Of a stretch of 64,000 nt of DNA, positions 20,053 to 33,383 are shown one piece after another. Positions within the stretch are counted from its first letter, which is position 1. Each line of letters opens with the position of its first letter. The stretch covers positions 186,001 through 250,000 of the forward strand of contig CALSTX010000010.1 of the NCBI GenBank assembly GCA_943789375.1, in the 5' to 3' direction. This DNA is from an uncultured Opitutales bacterium. Lineage in GTDB: Bacteria; Verrucomicrobiota; Verrucomicrobiia; Opitutales; Seribacteraceae. The position numbers and the translations under genes were made by a program. The notes under the pieces are model-generated. The model made no database searches, was not told where the DNA came from, and saw nothing but the letters and a program-made list of their open reading frames with translations.

Positions 20053-21252
20053 ATGGCCAAAGAACAGTTCCAACGCACTAAACCTCACGTCAATGTAGGC
20101 ACCATCGGTCACGTAGATCATGGTAAAACAACTTTAACGACAGCGATTTTACACGCCCAAGCCAAGCAAGGTTTTGCAGAAGTTAAGACTTATGCTGATA
20201 TTGCTAAAGGTGGCACAGTTCGCGATGCTTCCAAAATTGTAACGATAGCTGTTTCTCACGTTGAATATGAGTCTGCTAACAGACATTATGCTCACGTTGA
20301 TTGCCCGGGCCATGCTGATTTTGTCAAGAACATGATTACAGGTGCAGCTCAAATGGATGGCGCTATTTTAGTTGTTGACGCAACGACTGGTCCTATGCCC
20401 CAAACAAGAGAGCACATTCTTTTAGCAAGACAGGTTGATGTACCAAATTTGGTAGTTTTTCTTAATAAATGCGATTTAATGTCTGGCGATGATGAAGAGC
20501 TTCTTGAGTTAGTTGACATGGAAATACGTGATCTTCTTAGTAAGTACGAGTTTGACGGTGATAATGCACAAATTATTCGTGGTTCCGCAACTAAGGCTTT
20601 GGATGATGATGAAGGAGAATTAGGTCTTGGTTCTATTCAAAAACTTATGGATGCTATTGACACTGAAATTGCTGAACCTGTTCGTGATGTTGATAAGCCA
20701 TTACTCATGTCGGTGGAAGATGTTTTCACGATCACAGGTCGTGGAACAGTCGCAACTGGCCGAATCGAAAGAGGAATGGTTAAAGTTGGTGAAGAAATTG
20801 AGATTGTTGGACTTGGAGAATCTCGCAAGACTACCTGTACAGGTGTTGAAATGTTTCGAAAGGAACTTGGCCAAGGACAAGCCGGGGACAATGTTGGTAT
20901 TCTGCTCCGTGGTATTGAAAAGGCTGATATCCAGCGTGGTCACGTTATTGCTGCACCAGGAAGTATTAAACCACATACAAAAGCCAAGGCTCAAATTTAT
21001 GTTCTTAACAAAGAAGAAGGCGGTCGTCACACCCCTTTCTTTAAAGGATATCGTCCTCAATTCTTCTTTGGTACGGCTGATGTTACTGGCAATGTTGAGC
21101 TACCAGAAGGTGTTGAGATGGTAATGCCTGGTGATAATTTAGCTGTAGAAATTGATCTTCAGAAATCTATCGCCATGGAACCTGGTCAACGTTTTGCTAT
21201 TCGTGAAGGTGGAAAGACTATCGGAGCAGGAAATATTTCAGAGATATTATAA
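20053..21252 (+). CDS. tuf: Elongation factor Tu
   Basis: EF-Tu carries aminoacyl-tRNA to the ribosome as a GTPase. The 399-aa protein has the P-loop GHVDHGKT (19-26), DCPGHAD with the catalytic His87, NKCD and the domain 2 motif [13 protein letters not shown]. Switch I is unusual: instead of the DNAPEEKARGITI type sequence it reads [25 protein letters not shown] (about 48-72). The Mg-coordinating Thr (T64) is kept, but the preceding Arg-Gly-Ile is Lys-Ile-Val. From memory, similar forms occur in other verrucomicrobial EF-Tu. It is flanked by tRNA-Thr and tRNA-Trp. There is no Shine-Dalgarno before the ATG. Confidence 0.97.
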   Translation: MAKEQFQRTKPHVNVGTIGHVDHGKTTLTTAILHAQAKQGFAEVKTYADIAKGGTVRDASKIVTIAVSHVEYESANRHYAHVDCPGHADFVKNMITGAAQMDGAILVVDATTGPMPQTREHILLARQVDVPNLVVFLNKCDLMSGDDEELLELVDMEIRDLLSKYEFDGDNAQIIRGSATKALDDDEGELGLGSIQKLMDAIDTEIAEPVRDVDKPLLMSVEDVFTITGRGTVATGRIERGMVKVGEEIEIVGLGESRKTTCTGVEMFRKELGQGQAGDNVGILLRGIEKADIQRGHVIAAPGSIKPHTKAKAQIYVLNKEEGGRHTPFFKGYRPQFFFGTADVTGNVELPEGVEMVMPGDNLAVEIDLQKSIAMEPGQRFAIREGGKTIGAGNISEIL

Positions 21253-21278
21253 CCTGTTAAACTTTTAATACATATGTT

Positions 21279-21354
21279 GGGAGAATAGCTCAACTGGTAG
21301 AGCAACGGTCTCCAAAACCGTAGGCTGGGGGTTCGAGTCCCTCTTCTCCCGCCA
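21279..21354 (+). tRNA. tRNA-Trp (anticodon CCA)
   Basis: Acceptor GGGAGAA pairs with TTCTCCC, followed by encoded GCCA. The anticodon stem ACGGT/ACCGT encloses CTCCAAA, giving CCA. Located between tuf and secE, its usual place. No rpmG (L33) gene lies in this gap, although many bacteria have one here. Confidence 0.97.
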
Positions 21355-21370
21355 TATAACATAACAAATC

Positions 21371-21577
21371 TTGAATCCTTTCGCGAAAATACGTACTTTT
21401 TATAAAGAGACTATAGCTGAACTTACCAAAGCAAGTTGGCCATCATTTGGTGAACTGCGTGAGTCAACAATTGTTGTGATTGTTGGTGTTGTGATTCTTG
21501 GTTTTTTTATCTCAGTCTCAGATTTTTCTCTCTCAAACTGGGTTGAGCTATTTACAAACTTAGTTCGTAAAAGCTAA
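21371..21577 (+). CDS. secE: Preprotein translocase subunit SecE
   Basis: SecE clamps SecY in the Sec channel. The 68-aa single-span form has FYKETIAELTKASWPSFGELRESTIVV, the conserved amphipathic helix and the WPS hinge, then one membrane helix (about residues 35-55). The start is TTG at 21371; no ATG is available upstream in frame. It precedes nusG by 20 bp, as in most bacteria. Confidence 0.93.
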   Translation: MNPFAKIRTFYKETIAELTKASWPSFGELRESTIVVIVGVVILGFFISVSDFSLSNWVELFTNLVRKS

Positions 21578-21597
21578 TCCATTACCCTACCCCCCAC

Positions 21598-22164
21598 ATG
21601 AGTACAGATATGAAATGGTATGCACTTCAGTGTTTGTCGAACCACGAAGACAAGGTAAAGCGATACCTGAATAAGTACAAAGAGGATGATGAAGAATTTG
21701 CAAGTTGCTTAAAGGAAATTTTAGTTCCTATTGAAACAGTTTCTGAAGTCAAGAATGGTAAGAAAAAACAACGAGACAGAAAATTCTACCCAGGTTATGT
21801 TTTCGTAGAAATGAACCTCTTTGATGATCTTGGAAGTTTGAAAAAAGCTCCATGGTACAAGATTAAAGAAACAGATGGCGTTATCAACTTTATAGGGAAA
21901 GAGAATCCTACATCTTTAGCAAAAGATGAAATTGGCCGCATCCTTCGCCAAGTAGACGAGGCAGTTGGAAAAGAAGTACCAAAAGTTCAGTTCACTGTCG
22001 GTGAAGTGGTAAAAATTTTAGATGGACCCTTTTTAAATCTTACTGGTGAAATTGAAGATATTGATCCAGCTAAAGGTACACTTAAAGTGTCCGTTTCAAT
22101 TTTTGGAAGATTTACGCCGGTAGAATTAGAATTCTGGCAGGTAGAAAAAGCAGACGAAGAATAG
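21598..22164 (+). CDS. nusG: Transcription termination/antitermination factor NusG
   Basis: NusG binds RNA polymerase, suppresses pausing and links it to Rho or the ribosome. The NGN domain shows MKWYALQCLSNHEDKVKRYL and FYPGYVFVEM. The KOW domain near residue 140 reads FTVGEVVKILDGPFLNLTGEIEDID. The length of 188 aa is standard, with no insertion. It lies in the secE-nusG-rplK run with 14 bp to rplK. Confidence 0.96.
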   Translation: MSTDMKWYALQCLSNHEDKVKRYLNKYKEDDEEFASCLKEILVPIETVSEVKNGKKKQRDRKFYPGYVFVEMNLFDDLGSLKKAPWYKIKETDGVINFIGKENPTSLAKDEIGRILRQVDEAVGKEVPKVQFTVGEVVKILDGPFLNLTGEIEDIDPAKGTLKVSVSIFGRFTPVELEFWQVEKADEE

Positions 22165-22178
22165 ATTAGGAAAATTTT

Positions 22179-22604
22179 ATGTCAAAAAAAGCAGTCGGAC
22201 AAATTAAACTACAGTTACCAGCAGGTGCAGCTAACCCTGCCCCACCCGTTGGTCCTGCGTTAGGTGCCCAAGGTGTGAACATCATGGGTTTCTGTAAGGA
22301 ATTTAATGCCAAAACCAAAGACCAATCCGGGTTGATTCTTCCCGTGGTTATTACGGTATATGCGGATAGATCCTTTAGCTTTATTTTAAAGTCTCCTCCT
22401 GCAGCTGTTTTGTTAAAGAAAGCAGCAGGCTTAGCAAAAGGTTCTGGAGTCCCCAACAGAGACAAAGTGGGTAAGGTTACTCGCGAACAAGTTCTGGAAA
22501 TTGTAAAAACAAAACAAAACGACCTCAATGCAACTGATGATAATGCAGCGTGCCGTATTATAGAAGGTACGGCTCGAAGCATGGGAATTGAAGTTGTAAA
22601 TTAA
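22179..22604 (+). CDS. rplK: 50S ribosomal protein L11
   Basis: L11 forms the stalk base with 23S rRNA and helps factor GTPase activation. [29 protein letters not shown] is the conserved N-terminal loop, and the C-terminal RNA-binding helix region [12 protein letters not shown] is present. Length 141 aa. An AGGA lies 8 nt before the ATG, a weak Shine-Dalgarno. 10 bp separate it from rplA. Confidence 0.97.
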   Translation: MSKKAVGQIKLQLPAGAANPAPPVGPALGAQGVNIMGFCKEFNAKTKDQSGLILPVVITVYADRSFSFILKSPPAAVLLKKAAGLAKGSGVPNRDKVGKVTREQVLEIVKTKQNDLNATDDNAACRIIEGTARSMGIEVVN

Positions 22605-22614
22605 TTTAATCATC

Positions 22615-23295
22615 ATGAGCGCAAGAAGCAAAAGATACAAAAACACTTTCACAGAGAATCTTTCTGAAATTGATCTACCCCAAGCTATCGAAAAACTCTC
22701 TACTTTCGAAAAAGTTAAGTTTGATGAAACAGTTGAAATTTCTATGTCTTTAGGGGTTGATCCTAAACAGACATCTCAGGCTGTTCGAGGAGTAGTTAAT
22801 CTGCCCCACGGAAGTGGTAAAGAGATTAAGGTTCTTGTATTTACTGAAAATCCTGAAGAGGCTGTTAAGTACGGTGCAGATTTTGCTGGTCTCGATGACT
22901 TAATAAAAAAAGTCAAAGATGGATGGATGGATTTTGATGTTGCTTTAGCTACAACCTCTGCAATGAAATCTGTCCGTTCAATCGCGCGGGTTCTTGGTCC
23001 AAGAGGGCTAATGCCTACTCCTAAAGCCGGAACTGTTACAGATGATGTGGCATCAGCCATTAAGGAAGTTAAAGCTGGACGCGTAGAATATAAAATGGAT
23101 AAAACCGGTGCCATTGCTGTGGTTGTTGGTAAACGCTCTTTTTCTCAGCAACAACTGCAGGAAAATGCAGAAACTGCAATTGGTGCTATAACTTCTTCAC
23201 GTCCTGAAGGATTTAAAGGTAAATTTATCAAATCAATATTCGTTAGCAGTTCCATGTCTCCTAGCGTTAAAATAAGCCTAACAGCTGCAAGTTAA
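22615..23295 (+). CDS. rplA: 50S ribosomal protein L1
   Basis: L1 forms the mobile L1 stalk and in many bacteria represses its own mRNA. Family motifs GVVNLPHGSGKEIKVLVFT, RVLGPRGLMPTPKAGTV and KAGRVEYKMDKTGAI are all present. Length 226 aa, about normal. The ATG at 22615 follows TTAATCATC with no Shine-Dalgarno. rplJ follows after 8 bp. Confidence 0.97.
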   Translation: MSARSKRYKNTFTENLSEIDLPQAIEKLSTFEKVKFDETVEISMSLGVDPKQTSQAVRGVVNLPHGSGKEIKVLVFTENPEEAVKYGADFAGLDDLIKKVKDGWMDFDVALATTSAMKSVRSIARVLGPRGLMPTPKAGTVTDDVASAIKEVKAGRVEYKMDKTGAIAVVVGKRSFSQQQLQENAETAIGAITSSRPEGFKGKFIKSIFVSSSMSPSVKISLTAAS

Positions 23296-23303
23296 TCTAT
23301 TAT

Positions 23304-23810
23304 ATGAGACCAGAAAAAGAATTCTTAGTAAAAGAAGCAGCTACCTTCATTGACAGCTCTAATTTTTTCTTTCTTACCGATTACAAAGGTATTGATGCTG
23401 AAGAAACAGGCGAGCTTAGGAAAGCATTGTCAGTTAATGGTGCCGAGTTTCATGTTGTAAAAAATTCATCATTAAAAATTGCTACCAAAGAAAAGGGTAT
23501 AGACTTAGGCGATCATCTTACTGGTCACACCGCGATTGTTTTTGGCGGTGATGATCCCTCTGCTGTAGCGAAAGCACTCGTCGGGTATTTTAAAAAGACA
23601 GACAAGGTATCTGTTAAAGCTGGTGCACTTTCACAAAAGGTTTTAACTTCGGATGAAGTTAAGAAACTTGCAACGCTGCCTGGTCTTGAAAGTCTCAGAG
23701 CTCAAATGTTATCTTTACTCAATACTTCTGCCTCTCAACTGTTAAGTGTTATGTCTGCCCCATCTCGTGGGTTCGTAACCGTACTACAAGCGAAGGCCAA
23801 ACAAGAATAA
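23304..23810 (+). CDS. rplJ: 50S ribosomal protein L10
   Basis: L10 anchors the L7/L12 dimers to the stalk. The N-terminal domain has FFLTDYKGIDAEETGELRKAL and FHVVKNSSLKIA, and the C-terminal helix that binds L12 is recognisable near residues 140-168 (RAQMLSLLNTSASQLLSVM). Length 168 aa. It is separated from rplL by a 126-bp leader-like gap. Confidence 0.96.
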   Translation: MRPEKEFLVKEAATFIDSSNFFFLTDYKGIDAEETGELRKALSVNGAEFHVVKNSSLKIATKEKGIDLGDHLTGHTAIVFGGDDPSAVAKALVGYFKKTDKVSVKAGALSQKVLTSDEVKKLATLPGLESLRAQMLSLLNTSASQLLSVMSAPSRGFVTVLQAKAKQE

Positions 23811-23936
23811 TTTTCATTTTCGGACTCTGTCCGTTTTAACCCAAAACAATAACCGCCAACCTAGGAGAAATTAGGGGATATTCCCTTAAACACCGATAGG
23901 TACTAATCATATTCAGGCAAGGAGGATATTAATCAT
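23811..23936 (+). promoter_or_regulatory. rplL leader with strong Shine-Dalgarno and small hairpins
   Basis: This 126-bp gap holds a 5-bp hairpin CGGAC-TCT-GTCCG followed by TTTT (23821-23837), a second small inverted repeat around AGGGGATATTCCCT (about 23873-23886) and a repeated TAATCATAT (23904-23912 and 23930-23938). GGAGG at 23921-23925 lies 11 nt before the ATG. It is the clearest Shine-Dalgarno in the ribosomal block, which fits the need for several L7/L12 copies per ribosome. The hairpins are weak. Confidence 0.5.
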
Positions 23937-24326
23937 ATGTCAGAAATAACCAAAGACCAAGTAATCGATTGGCTTAGCGGCCAATCCGTTATCGAAATAG
24001 CAGATCTTGTTAAAGATCTTGAAGAAAAATGGGGAGTCAGTGCAGCAGCTCCTGTAGCCGTAGCCGCCGCCGCTCCAGCTGATGGTGGAGACGCCGGTTC
24101 CGCTGGAGAAGAGAAAACTGAATTCGATGTCATCCTTCAAGAATTTGGAGGTAACAAGATTGCAGTCATCAAAGAAGTTCGCGCAATCACAGGACTTGGC
24201 CTCAAAGAAGCCAAGGAATTAGTTGAAAGTGCCCCAAAGCCCGTTAAGGAAGGTGTATCCAAAGACGAAGCCGAAGAGGTTCTTAAGAAGCTTGAAGCGT
24301 CAGGCGCTAAAGTAGAAATCAAGTAA
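23937..24326 (+). CDS. rplL: 50S ribosomal protein L7/L12
   Basis: L7/L12 is the multi-copy stalk protein that recruits translation GTPases. The N-terminal dimerisation domain (1-33), the Ala/Gly-rich hinge (about 34-57, [17 protein letters not shown]) and the C-terminal domain [38 protein letters not shown] are all present. Length 129 aa. It has a strong GGAGG ahead of the ATG, unlike its neighbours. Confidence 0.97.
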   Translation: MSEITKDQVIDWLSGQSVIEIADLVKDLEEKWGVSAAAPVAVAAAAPADGGDAGSAGEEKTEFDVILQEFGGNKIAVIKEVRAITGLGLKEAKELVESAPKPVKEGVSKDEAEEVLKKLEASGAKVEIK

Positions 24327-24357
24327 TGCTTATTACTTTGAGTTCATAATCTTTTAC

Positions 24358-24397
24358 AAGCCGTATGGTTGCAATTCAACCATACGGCTTTTTCCAT
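24358..24397 (+). terminator. Intrinsic terminator or attenuator between rplL and rpoB
   Basis: A perfect 13-bp inverted repeat, AAGCCGTATGGTT (24358-24370) and AACCATACGGCTT (24378-24390), encloses a 7-nt loop and is followed by TTTTTCCATTTTTTT-like sequence. By sequence this is a strong intrinsic terminator. Because rpoB starts 29 bp later, it is probably an attenuator that lowers rpoBC expression relative to the ribosomal proteins. Confidence 0.85.
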
Positions 24398-24425
24398 TTT
24401 TTTAATACATAACAGCATCTTAGAT

Positions 24426-28293
<3,868 letters not shown>

Positions 28294-28342
28294 TCAAATC
28301 ACTTCCACAATATTTAAAAAATTAAAACAGAGAAAGTAACCC

Positions 28343-31300
28343 ATGAGTATTGAAGCAGTAAGCGAAGCACTAGGCGTAGAAGTAGGTCCAATGGACAAAG
28401 TATCAATAACAGTCGCATCTCCAGATGTAATTCGTTCTTGGTCCAAGGGAGAAGTAAAAAACCCTGAAACGATCAATTACCGTACCTTTAAACCGGAACC
28501 GGGTGGGTTATTCTGTCAAAAGATATTCGGCCCAGTTCGTGATTATGAGTGTGCTTGCGGTAAGTATAAGAGAATTAAGTATAAAGGCGTAGTTTGTGAT
28601 CGTTGTGGTGTTGAAGTTACTGTGTCTCGTGTTCGTCGTGATCGCATGGGTCACATAGAGTTAGCTGTTCCAGTATCCCATATTTGGTTTCTGAAAAGCA
28701 TGCCATCTCGCTTGGGTTTATTGTTGAATATGACCGCAAAGAGTTTGGAGCGAGTACTGTATTATGAGCAGTACATGGTTACGGACCCAGGGAATACCCC
28801 TTTAGAGGAAAAGCAACTACTCTCCGATAAAGAATTTAGGGAAGCCCAAGACGAATTTGGAGATGAATTTGAGGCCAAAATGGGAGCCGAAGCAGTTCGT
28901 GATGTTTTAGGGCGTATTAACCTAGAAGATGAGCTCGAGGATTTGTATGACCAGATGCATGAAACTAAGTCTAAGCAAATTAAAAAGAAATTAGCTAGCA
29001 GGTTGAAAGTAACTCAAGGCTTTCTTAAATCAGGAGCATCTCCTGAGTGGATGGTTTTAGATTCGATTCCTGTTATACCACCTGACCTTCGCCCTCTTGT
29101 TCCTTTAGAAGGTGGCAGATTTGCAACTAGTGATTTAAATGATCTCTACCGAAGGGTTATTAACCGTAATAACCGATTAAAAAATCTTCTTCAGTTAAAG
29201 ACGCCTGATGTAATTATTCATAATGAAAAGCGGATGCTTCAAGAAGCGGTGGATGCACTTTTTGATAATGGTAGACATGGTCGTGCAATTACTGGTTCCG
29301 GTAATCGAGCCCTTAAATCTCTTAGCGATATGCTCAAGGGAAAACAAGGGCGTTTCCGTCAAAATCTTCTAGGAAAACGTGTCGATTATTCTGGTAGATC
29401 TGTTATCGTAATCGGACCTGAATTAAAGCTTCATCAGTGTGGTATCCCAAAGAAGATGGCACTCATTTTGTTTGAACCATTTATTATCAGAAGGCTCAAA
29501 GAATTGGGATTTGTTCATACAGTCCGCGGAGCCCGCAAAATGATTGAAAGTCGTTCACCAGAAGTTTGGGATATTCTGGAAGAAGTTACCAAAGGACATC
29601 CGGTCTTGTTAAATCGTGCCCCTACTCTTCACCGATTATCTATTCAAGCTTTCGAACCTGTCCTAATTGAGGGAAATGCAATTCGTGTACACCCTTTAGT
29701 TTGTACAGCTTACAATGCTGATTTTGATGGTGATCAAATGGCAGTTCATGTTCCTCTTTCTGTAGAAGCGATCATGGAGGCAAAGTTGTTGATGATGGCA
29801 ACTCACAACATATTCTCACCCTCAAGCGGAAAACCTATTCTTACTCCTTCGCAAGACATTGTTTTGGGTTCCTATTATTTAACTATGAACCCAAAGGGTG
29901 ATATCCCGGCTGAAGATAAAAGACTTCCACTTATTGCATCCTTAGAAGAAGCCCTCAGTGCATTGCAGGAGGGAGTTCTTAAACTTCATGATTGGATTGA
30001 CTTAGCAAACCCTGATAAGGGAAATGAAACCCAATTCGGATTGTCTAAGAGATCTGTTATCCGTACCACAGTCGGACGTGTATTATTTAATACAATTTGG
30101 CCGTCTGAGCTTGGGTTCTTTAATGCACCAGCACTCAAGGGTGATTTAGGTAATCTAATCCTTGAAACTTACAAACTTTTGGGCAAACCTGATACGATAG
30201 AATCCCTTGATCGTCTCAAAGAAATGGGTTTCGATATCGCTACGAAAGCAGGTATTTCCATTGGTATTTTCGATATGATTATACCACCTGAAAAACAGGA
30301 CAGGATAGAGGTCGCTCGTAAAGAAATTGACAAGATTGAAGACCAATTTCGTAAAGGTATTATTACTCGCGGAGAAAGACATAATAAGATTATTGATGTT
30401 TGGACTTCAGCTACCGATGACATTGCTAAGGAGGTATTTAATTGTTTAGATGAAAACCTAGGTAAGGATACGATTAACCCTGTCTATTTGATGATGGATT
30501 CAGGTGCACGTGGTAATCGCCAACAAGTGAGGCAACTCTGTGGAATGCGTGGCCTTATGGCTAAGCCTTCTGGTGAAATCATTGAGCAACCTATTTTAGC
30601 ATCTTTTCGTGAAGGCCTTTCCGTTCTGGAATATTTTATGTCAACCCACGGGGCAAGAAAAGGTCTCGCGGACACAGCTTTAAAAACTGCAGATGCTGGT
30701 TACCTAACCAGAAAATTATGTGATGTAGCAATGGATTGCATCATTACTTGTAAAGATGATGGACGAAGGGATGGAGTCGTTAAGAAAGCAATTATGGAGG
30801 GTGATAATGAGGTCGTGCCTTTGCGTGATCGTTTAATTGGCCGCTATTCTGCCGAGGATATTTTTGACCCCTCAAACCCGACTGAATTACTAATCGCCGG
30901 AGGTTCTTTAATTACTGAGGAAATGGCAGATAATATTGATGCGTTGGGAATTACCCGCCTGCGAGTTATGTCTCCACTTTCTAGTAGAATAAAAAATGGA
31001 CTTACGGCGTTTGAGTACGGAATTGATCCATCTACTAATAATTTGGTTAAACAAGGATCATCGGTTGGAATTATAGCCGCACAGTCCATTGGAGAACCAG
31101 GTACTCAGTTGACTATGCGTACTTTTCACATTGGGGGCATTGCTAGTGCCGGCCGAGAAGATCCTGTAATAAATGTCCGAAAAGCTGGAAAATTAAGTTT
31201 TAAAGGACTACGTCTTGTTACTTTAGCGAATGATCAACAGGTTACGCTCAACAAAACTGGTTCTATCCAAGTTTTGGATCAGGATGATCGTATTGTTGAC

Positions 31301-32437
31301 GACTACCCAATTCCAGCGGGTGCTCTTCTCCATTTCAAGGACGGCGAAGATGTCAAAGAAGAAGCTTTGTTAGCACAGTGGGATCCCTACAACATCCCAA
31401 TTTTATCTGAAAAGAAGGGTGTAATCGCTTTTGAAGATATGTTACCTGGCGTTACCACAAAGGTGGACAGAGATGCATCTGGTGGACGTTCAATGGTAGT
31501 CATCGAGCACAAAGAAGACTTGAATCCGCAAATAATTGTTAAAGATAGCTCTGGTAATCCATTGGCCACTTACTCCGTTCCCACAGGGGCCCAAGTTGCT
31601 GTTGATGAGGGCACGAAAATTGATGCAGGTTCAATTATTGCCAAAACGCCAAGGCAAGCTTCTAAAACACAAGACATTACCGGAGGATTACCTCGAGTTG
31701 CTGAACTTTTTGAAGCACGAAGACCTAAGGAAGGTAATGTTGGACAAATGGCAAAAATTGATGGGATTGTTTCCGAAGCTGGCACATTGCGCTCCAAAAA
31801 GAGACTTCTAGTAACCAACGAAGAATCTGGCCAAGTTGAAGAACATCTTATTCCACATGGTAAGCATGTTTTAGTACAACCTGGTGATTACGCACAAAAA
31901 GGACAGCTTATTACAGAGGGAGCAAAAGATCCTCATGAAATTCTTGAAATCTTGGGACCATCCGCAGTTCAAGAATACCTTATTGAAGAAATTCAGAAAG
32001 TTTATCGCCTTCAAGGTGTTACAATTAACGATAAGCACTTGGAAGTCATCATTTCCAGGATGTTATTCAAAGTAAGGATAACAGATACAGGTGACACTGA
32101 TTTCTTCTGGGGCGACCAAATAGATCGCTTTGCTTTTATGGATGCCAATGAACAGATTTCTGAAAAAGGTGGTAAACCTGCTGAAGGTGAACCCATATTG
32201 CTTGGAATTACTAAGGCATCGCTAGAAACTGATAGTTTTATTTCTGCTGCTTCATTTCAAGAAACTACAAGAGTGTTAACAAATGCCGCAACTCTCGGCA
32301 AAGTTGATGAACTTAAAGGTTTCAAAGAAAATGTAATCATGGGGCACCTTATTCCTGCTGGAACAGGCTTACCCAAGTGGAGAAAACTTAAGATTGATAC
32401 GCTTGGTTCTACTCCAGTTGAGGCGGCGGCATCCTAA
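28343..32437 (+). CDS. rpoC: RNA polymerase beta' subunit
   Basis: The 1364-aa beta' subunit carries the catalytic NADFDGDQM motif (Mg-binding Asps), the N-terminal zinc ribbon [20 protein letters not shown] (four Cys intact) and the bridge-helix and trigger-loop segment [21 protein letters not shown]. The second zinc site is gone. Residues aligning with E. coli C814, C888, C895 and C898 are D806, S881, T888 and E891, with the same spacing and no replacement Cys nearby. Length and remaining sequence look normal, so this is substitution rather than a broken gene. It follows rpoB by 49 bp; an 82-bp gap leads to rpsL. Confidence 0.97.
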   Translation: MSIEAVSEALGVEVGPMDKVSITVASPDVIRSWSKGEVKNPETINYRTFKPEPGGLFCQKIFGPVRDYECACGKYKRIKYKGVVCDRCGVEVTVSRVRRDRMGHIELAVPVSHIWFLKSMPSRLGLLLNMTAKSLERVLYYEQYMVTDPGNTPLEEKQLLSDKEFREAQDEFGDEFEAKMGAEAVRDVLGRINLEDELEDLYDQMHETKSKQIKKKLASRLKVTQGFLKSGASPEWMVLDSIPVIPPDLRPLVPLEGGRFATSDLNDLYRRVINRNNRLKNLLQLKTPDVIIHNEKRMLQEAVDALFDNGRHGRAITGSGNRALKSLSDMLKGKQGRFRQNLLGKRVDYSGRSVIVIGPELKLHQCGIPKKMALILFEPFIIRRLKELGFVHTVRGARKMIESRSPEVWDILEEVTKGHPVLLNRAPTLHRLSIQAFEPVLIEGNAIRVHPLVCTAYNADFDGDQMAVHVPLSVEAIMEAKLLMMATHNIFSPSSGKPILTPSQDIVLGSYYLTMNPKGDIPAEDKRLPLIASLEEALSALQEGVLKLHDWIDLANPDKGNETQFGLSKRSVIRTTVGRVLFNTIWPSELGFFNAPALKGDLGNLILETYKLLGKPDTIESLDRLKEMGFDIATKAGISIGIFDMIIPPEKQDRIEVARKEIDKIEDQFRKGIITRGERHNKIIDVWTSATDDIAKEVFNCLDENLGKDTINPVYLMMDSGARGNRQQVRQLCGMRGLMAKPSGEIIEQPILASFREGLSVLEYFMSTHGARKGLADTALKTADAGYLTRKLCDVAMDCIITCKDDGRRDGVVKKAIMEGDNEVVPLRDRLIGRYSAEDIFDPSNPTELLIAGGSLITEEMADNIDALGITRLRVMSPLSSRIKNGLTAFEYGIDPSTNNLVKQGSSVGIIAAQSIGEPGTQLTMRTFHIGGIASAGREDPVINVRKAGKLSFKGLRLVTLANDQQVTLNKTGSIQVLDQDDRIVDDYPIPAGALLHFKDGEDVKEEALLAQWDPYNIPILSEKKGVIAFEDMLPGVTTKVDRDASGGRSMVVIEHKEDLNPQIIVKDSSGNPLATYSVPTGAQVAVDEGTKIDAGSIIAKTPRQASKTQDITGGLPRVAELFEARRPKEGNVGQMAKIDGIVSEAGTLRSKKRLLVTNEESGQVEEHLIPHGKHVLVQPGDYAQKGQLITEGAKDPHEILEILGPSAVQEYLIEEIQKVYRLQGVTINDKHLEVIISRMLFKVRITDTGDTDFFWGDQIDRFAFMDANEQISEKGGKPAEGEPILLGITKASLETDSFISAASFQETTRVLTNAATLGKVDELKGFKENVIMGHLIPAGTGLPKWRKLKIDTLGSTPVEAAAS

Positions 32438-32519
32438 TAGTTTTGTTTTTTCTAATTTAATACTTGAGCTCTTTTAAATTTATGTTACTACTAATCGCTT
32501 TACCCAATTTTTCTACTCC

Positions 32520-32894
32520 ATGCCCACTATAAATCAACTAGTTCGCAAAGGTAGGCGCTTACAAAAGGCTAAGACCAAATCACCTGCCCTTAAAGCTTGC
32601 CCATTCCGTCGCGGTGTCTGTGTCCAAGTCACTACCCGTACACCGAAAAAGCCAAATTCAGCTATTCGTAAGGTTGCTAAGGTACGTCTTACAACAGGGC
32701 ATGAAGTGATTGCTTACATCCCAGATGAAGGGCACAACCTCCAAGAACATAGTATAGTTTTACTCCGCGGAGGTCGCGTTAAGGATTTGAACGGTGTCCG
32801 TTATCATATTGTTAGAGGCACCCTTGACTGTCAGGGAGTAGAAAAAAGAAGACGCAGTCGCTCTAAATATGGCGTTAAAAAACCTAAAAGTTGA
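32520..32894 (+). CDS. rpsL: 30S ribosomal protein S12
   Basis: S12 lies at the decoding centre. [11 protein letters not shown] contains the Lys whose change gives streptomycin resistance, and it is wild-type here. [30 protein letters not shown] is the conserved core. Length 124 aa. The stop lies 5 bp before the rpsG ATG. rpsL-rpsG-fusA is the classic str order, but tuf has moved ahead of secE. Confidence 0.97.
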   Translation: MPTINQLVRKGRRLQKAKTKSPALKACPFRRGVCVQVTTRTPKKPNSAIRKVAKVRLTTGHEVIAYIPDEGHNLQEHSIVLLRGGRVKDLNGVRYHIVRGTLDCQGVEKRRRSRSKYGVKKPKS

Positions 32895-32899
32895 TTGAT

Positions 32900-33373
32900 A
32901 TGTCACGCAGAAGACAAGCAAACAAAAGACCTGTAGCGCCTGATCCTTTACACGGTAGCCCTTTAGTGGGTTGTTTAATAAATGCAGTAATGTTCAGTGG
33001 GAAAAAATCAGTAGCCCAGCGCATTGTATACGGTGCGATTGAGAAAATGGCTGAGAAGCTTGAAAAAGGCAATCCAGTTGATCTCGTACTGGGAGCTCTT
33101 GAAAACATTCGCCCTAAAATTGAAGTAAAAAGTCGCCGTGTTGGTGGTGCAACTTATCAAGTACCAATTGAAGTTCCTTTTGAAAGACAACAAAGTTTAG
33201 CCTTCCGTTGGGTTGTCAAGGCTGCGTCTGCTCGCAAAGGGAATGCTATGTCTGATTCTTTAGCCAATGAACTTATTGATGCATATAACAACACTGGTTC
33301 CGTTGTCAAAAAGCGTGAAGAAACACACAAAATGGCTCAGGCAAATCGTGCATTTGCTCATTTACGCTGGTAA
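32900..33373 (+). CDS. rpsG: 30S ribosomal protein S7
   Basis: S7 nucleates assembly of the 30S head. MSRRRQANKRPVAPDPLHGSPLV starts at the ATG 32900; a TTG at 32891 would add only three residues and overlap rpsL. The conserved RRVGGATYQVPIEV and the C-terminal EETHKMAQANRAFAHLRW are present. Length 157 aa. fusA follows after 10 bp. Confidence 0.97.
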   Translation: MSRRRQANKRPVAPDPLHGSPLVGCLINAVMFSGKKSVAQRIVYGAIEKMAEKLEKGNPVDLVLGALENIRPKIEVKSRRVGGATYQVPIEVPFERQQSLAFRWVVKAASARKGNAMSDSLANELIDAYNNTGSVVKKREETHKMAQANRAFAHLRW

Positions 33374-33383
33374 ATTTTAATCC

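Noticed and set aside
24369-24425. A 19-codon upstream extension of rpoB
   Set aside because: It begins inside the terminator stem and shows no RpoB similarity.
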